Shown here piece by piece: positions 6,809 through 7,812 of a DNA stretch of 7,812 bases. Below the pieces are notes generated by a model. That model did not search any database. It had not been told where the DNA came from and saw only the letters and a list, made by a program, of their open reading frames with translations. Made by a program: the position numbers and the translations under genes. The stretch is from an uncultured Haemophilus sp. (lineage in GTDB: Bacteria; Pseudomonadota; Gammaproteobacteria; Enterobacterales; Pasteurellaceae). How positions within the stretch are numbered: position 1 is the first letter of the stretch; the number at the start of each line of letters is the position of its first letter. Location of the stretch: contig CABSXY010000085.1 in assembly GCA_902481695.1 (NCBI GenBank), positions 1 through 7,812 of the forward strand. The letters are read 5' to 3'.

Positions 6809-6823
6809 TTTTAACCGCATTTT
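6796..6823 (-). repeat. Imperfect inverted uptake-sequence pair at the sanA start
   Basis: A perfect uptake sequence AAGTGCGGT (6797-6805) faces a copy with one mismatch, ACCGCATTT (6815-6822 core, arm 6814-6823), across an 8-nt loop (6806-6813). In the sanA mRNA this gives a 6-bp GC-rich stem, one A/C mismatch and three more A-U pairs. The preferred sanA start codon (6806-6808) is in the loop. There is no T-run, so it is not a terminator. Confidence 0.65.
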
Positions 6824-6841
6824 GGATAGTTGCATATGGCT

Positions 6842-6870
6842 AACATACTGAAAAAGCAAAATAATTTCAA
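6842..6870 (-). promoter_or_regulatory. Predicted promoter of sanA
   Basis: Minus-strand -35 TTGAAA (6865-6870, 5/6), a 17-bp spacer, and -10 TATGTT (6842-6847, 4/6). Transcription would start near 6835, so ATG 6835 would be leaderless and ATG 6808 would have a leader of about 27 nt. Sequence match only. Confidence 0.45.
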
Positions 6871-6906
6871 GTGTAATTTGTTTACTAAATTGATAAGGAA
6901 ATATTT

Positions 6907-6922
6907 AGACGTCTAAACGTCT
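6907..6922 (+). promoter_or_regulatory. Two tandem MetJ operator boxes (met boxes)
   Basis: AGACGTCT (6907-6914, 8/8 to the met box consensus) is followed without a gap by AAACGTCT (6915-6922, 7/8). MetJ with S-adenosylmethionine binds adjacent 8-bp boxes cooperatively and represses methionine genes. The boxes end 8 bp before the metX -35 hexamer. The neighbouring 8-mers on either side do not match, so I count two boxes only. Confidence 0.85.
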
Positions 6923-6930
6923 AAAATTTC

Positions 6931-6958
6931 TTGACAAAAAACATGAGCTGTTGATAAT
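6931..6958 (+). promoter_or_regulatory. Predicted sigma70-type promoter of metX
   Basis: -35 TTGACA (6931-6936, 6/6), a 16-bp spacer, and -10 GATAAT (6953-6958, 5/6). Transcription would start near 6965, giving a leader of about 28 nt. A Shine-Dalgarno AAAAGG lies at 6976-6981, 11 nt before the ATG, slightly far. The leader is too short for a SAM riboswitch. Confidence 0.7.
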
Positions 6959-6992
6959 TGATAAATCATCAACGTAAAAGGTTATCATTTTA

Positions 6993-7812
6993 ATGGCTGT
7001 GCAAAATGTCGTGTTGTTTCAAGACAATCCCCTCCAATTAACATTGGGTGGGCAGCTTTCGCCTATTAATGTCGCATATCAAACTTACGGCACTTTAAAT
7101 GCAGATAAAAGCAATGCTGTATTGATTTGTCATGCCTTAACGGGAGATGCAGAACCTTATTTTGATGAACCGAATAAAGACGGTTGGTGGCAAAACTTTA
7201 TGGGCGAAGGTCTCGCTTTTGATACATCTAAGTACTTTTTTATTTGCTCAAATGTATTAGGTGGTTGTAAAGGCACGACGGGACCTAGTTCAATTAATCC
7301 CACTACGGGAAAACCTTATGGTAGCCAGTTCCCGAATATCATCGTTCAAGATATTATCAAAGTACAAAAAGCCTTGCTGGAGCATCTCGGTATCCCTCAT
7401 TTAAAAGCAATAGTGGGAGGCTCTTTTGGTGGTATGCAAGCTACACAATGGGCAATTGATTATCCAGATTTTATGGATAACATTGTGAATCTTTGTTCTT
7501 CTATCTTCTTTAGTGCGGAAGCCATTGGATTTAACCATGTCATGCGTCAAGCGGTAATTAATGATCCGAATTTCAATAATGGTGACTATTATGATGGCAC
7601 TCCACCTAATCAAGGCCTTTCCATTGCACGTATGTTAGGAATGTTAACGTATCGTACCGATGTGCAGTTAGCTAAGGCATTTGGTCGTGCAACTAAATCT
7701 GAAGGGCAATTTTGGGGCGATCACTTTCAAGTAGAATCCTATTTGAGTTATCAAGGCAAAAAATTCTTAGATCGTTTTGATGCCAACACTTATTTGCATT
7801 TATTACGTGCAC
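6993..7812 (+). CDS. metX: Homoserine O-acetyltransferase (N-terminal 273 codons, cut by right edge)
   Basis: My translation from ATG 6993 is open to the window edge and begins MAVQNVVLFQDN. It is an alpha/beta-hydrolase-fold enzyme of the MetX family that transfers an acyl group, normally acetyl from acetyl-CoA, to homoserine for methionine synthesis. Landmarks: HALTGDAEP (47-55), FICSNVLGGCKGTTGP (83-98), PNIIVQD (114-120), the nucleophile elbow GGSFGGMQ (142-149) with Ser144, and GMLTYRTD (216-223). The catalytic Asp and His of the triad lie beyond the window; about three quarters of the roughly 358-residue family length is present. Acetyl versus succinyl preference cannot be settled from motifs here. 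MetJ boxes and a good promoter sit just upstream, so repression by methionine is expected. Divergent from sanA. Confidence 0.96.
   Translation, partial: MAVQNVVLFQDNPLQLTLGGQLSPINVAYQTYGTLNADKSNAVLICHALTGDAEPYFDEPNKDGWWQNFMGEGLAFDTSKYFFICSNVLGGCKGTTGPSSINPTTGKPYGSQFPNIIVQDIIKVQKALLEHLGIPHLKAIVGGSFGGMQATQWAIDYPDFMDNIVNLCSSIFFSAEAIGFNHVMRQAVINDPNFNNGDYYDGTPPNQGLSIARMLGMLTYRTDVQLAKAFGRATKSEGQFWGDHFQVESYLSYQGKKFLDRFDANTYLHLLRA

Noticed and set aside
6809..6859. Longer sanA start at TTG 6859 (240 residues)
   Set aside because: No ribosome site, and it lies upstream of the transcription start predicted from the 6842-6870 promoter.

Overview
The window comes from a Pasteurellaceae bacterium of the Haemophilus influenzae / H. 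parainfluenzae group. The main sign is the Hin-type DNA uptake signal sequence AAGTGCGGT, which I find seven times as a perfect 9-mer (both strands) in 7.8 kb. Protein content and low G+C fit the same group. Species assignment within the group is inference.

Layout. All genes from 1 to about 6808 run on the minus strand; metX at the right end runs on the plus strand. Reading leftwards: sanA (6808-6137, inner-membrane DUF218 protein), lysC (5970-4618, lysine-sensitive type aspartokinase), a hairpin terminator made from two inverted uptake sequences, purA (4488-3190, adenylosuccinate synthetase), a second such terminator, a DUF484 gene (3124-2459), then an ABC importer operon: solute-binding protein (2295-1300), ATPase (1280-210) and the first 66 codons of the permease (198 to the left edge). 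metX (homoserine O-acetyltransferase, from 6993) is cut by the right edge after 273 codons.

How the genes relate. lysC makes aspartyl phosphate at the head of the aspartate pathway and metX commits homoserine from that pathway to methionine. They are separated by sanA and sit in different transcription units: metX has two tandem MetJ boxes, while lysC has a short leader with no room for a lysine riboswitch. purA also consumes aspartate, for AMP synthesis. The importer is a separate unit, with a good CRP site and no visible Fur box in its 163-bp upstream region. Together with the lack of the tandem tyrosines of FbpA-type ferric binding proteins, this points away from iron as the obvious substrate.

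There is no stretch longer than 166 bp without a gene, and no tRNA, rRNA, insertion sequence, phage gene or CRISPR array. Most of the window is ordinary core genome. The points worth a second look are uptake-sequence pairs used as terminators or placed at a translation start, the isolated DUF484 gene right behind a terminator, and the unresolved substrate and regulation of the importer. I see no convincing undescribed system.
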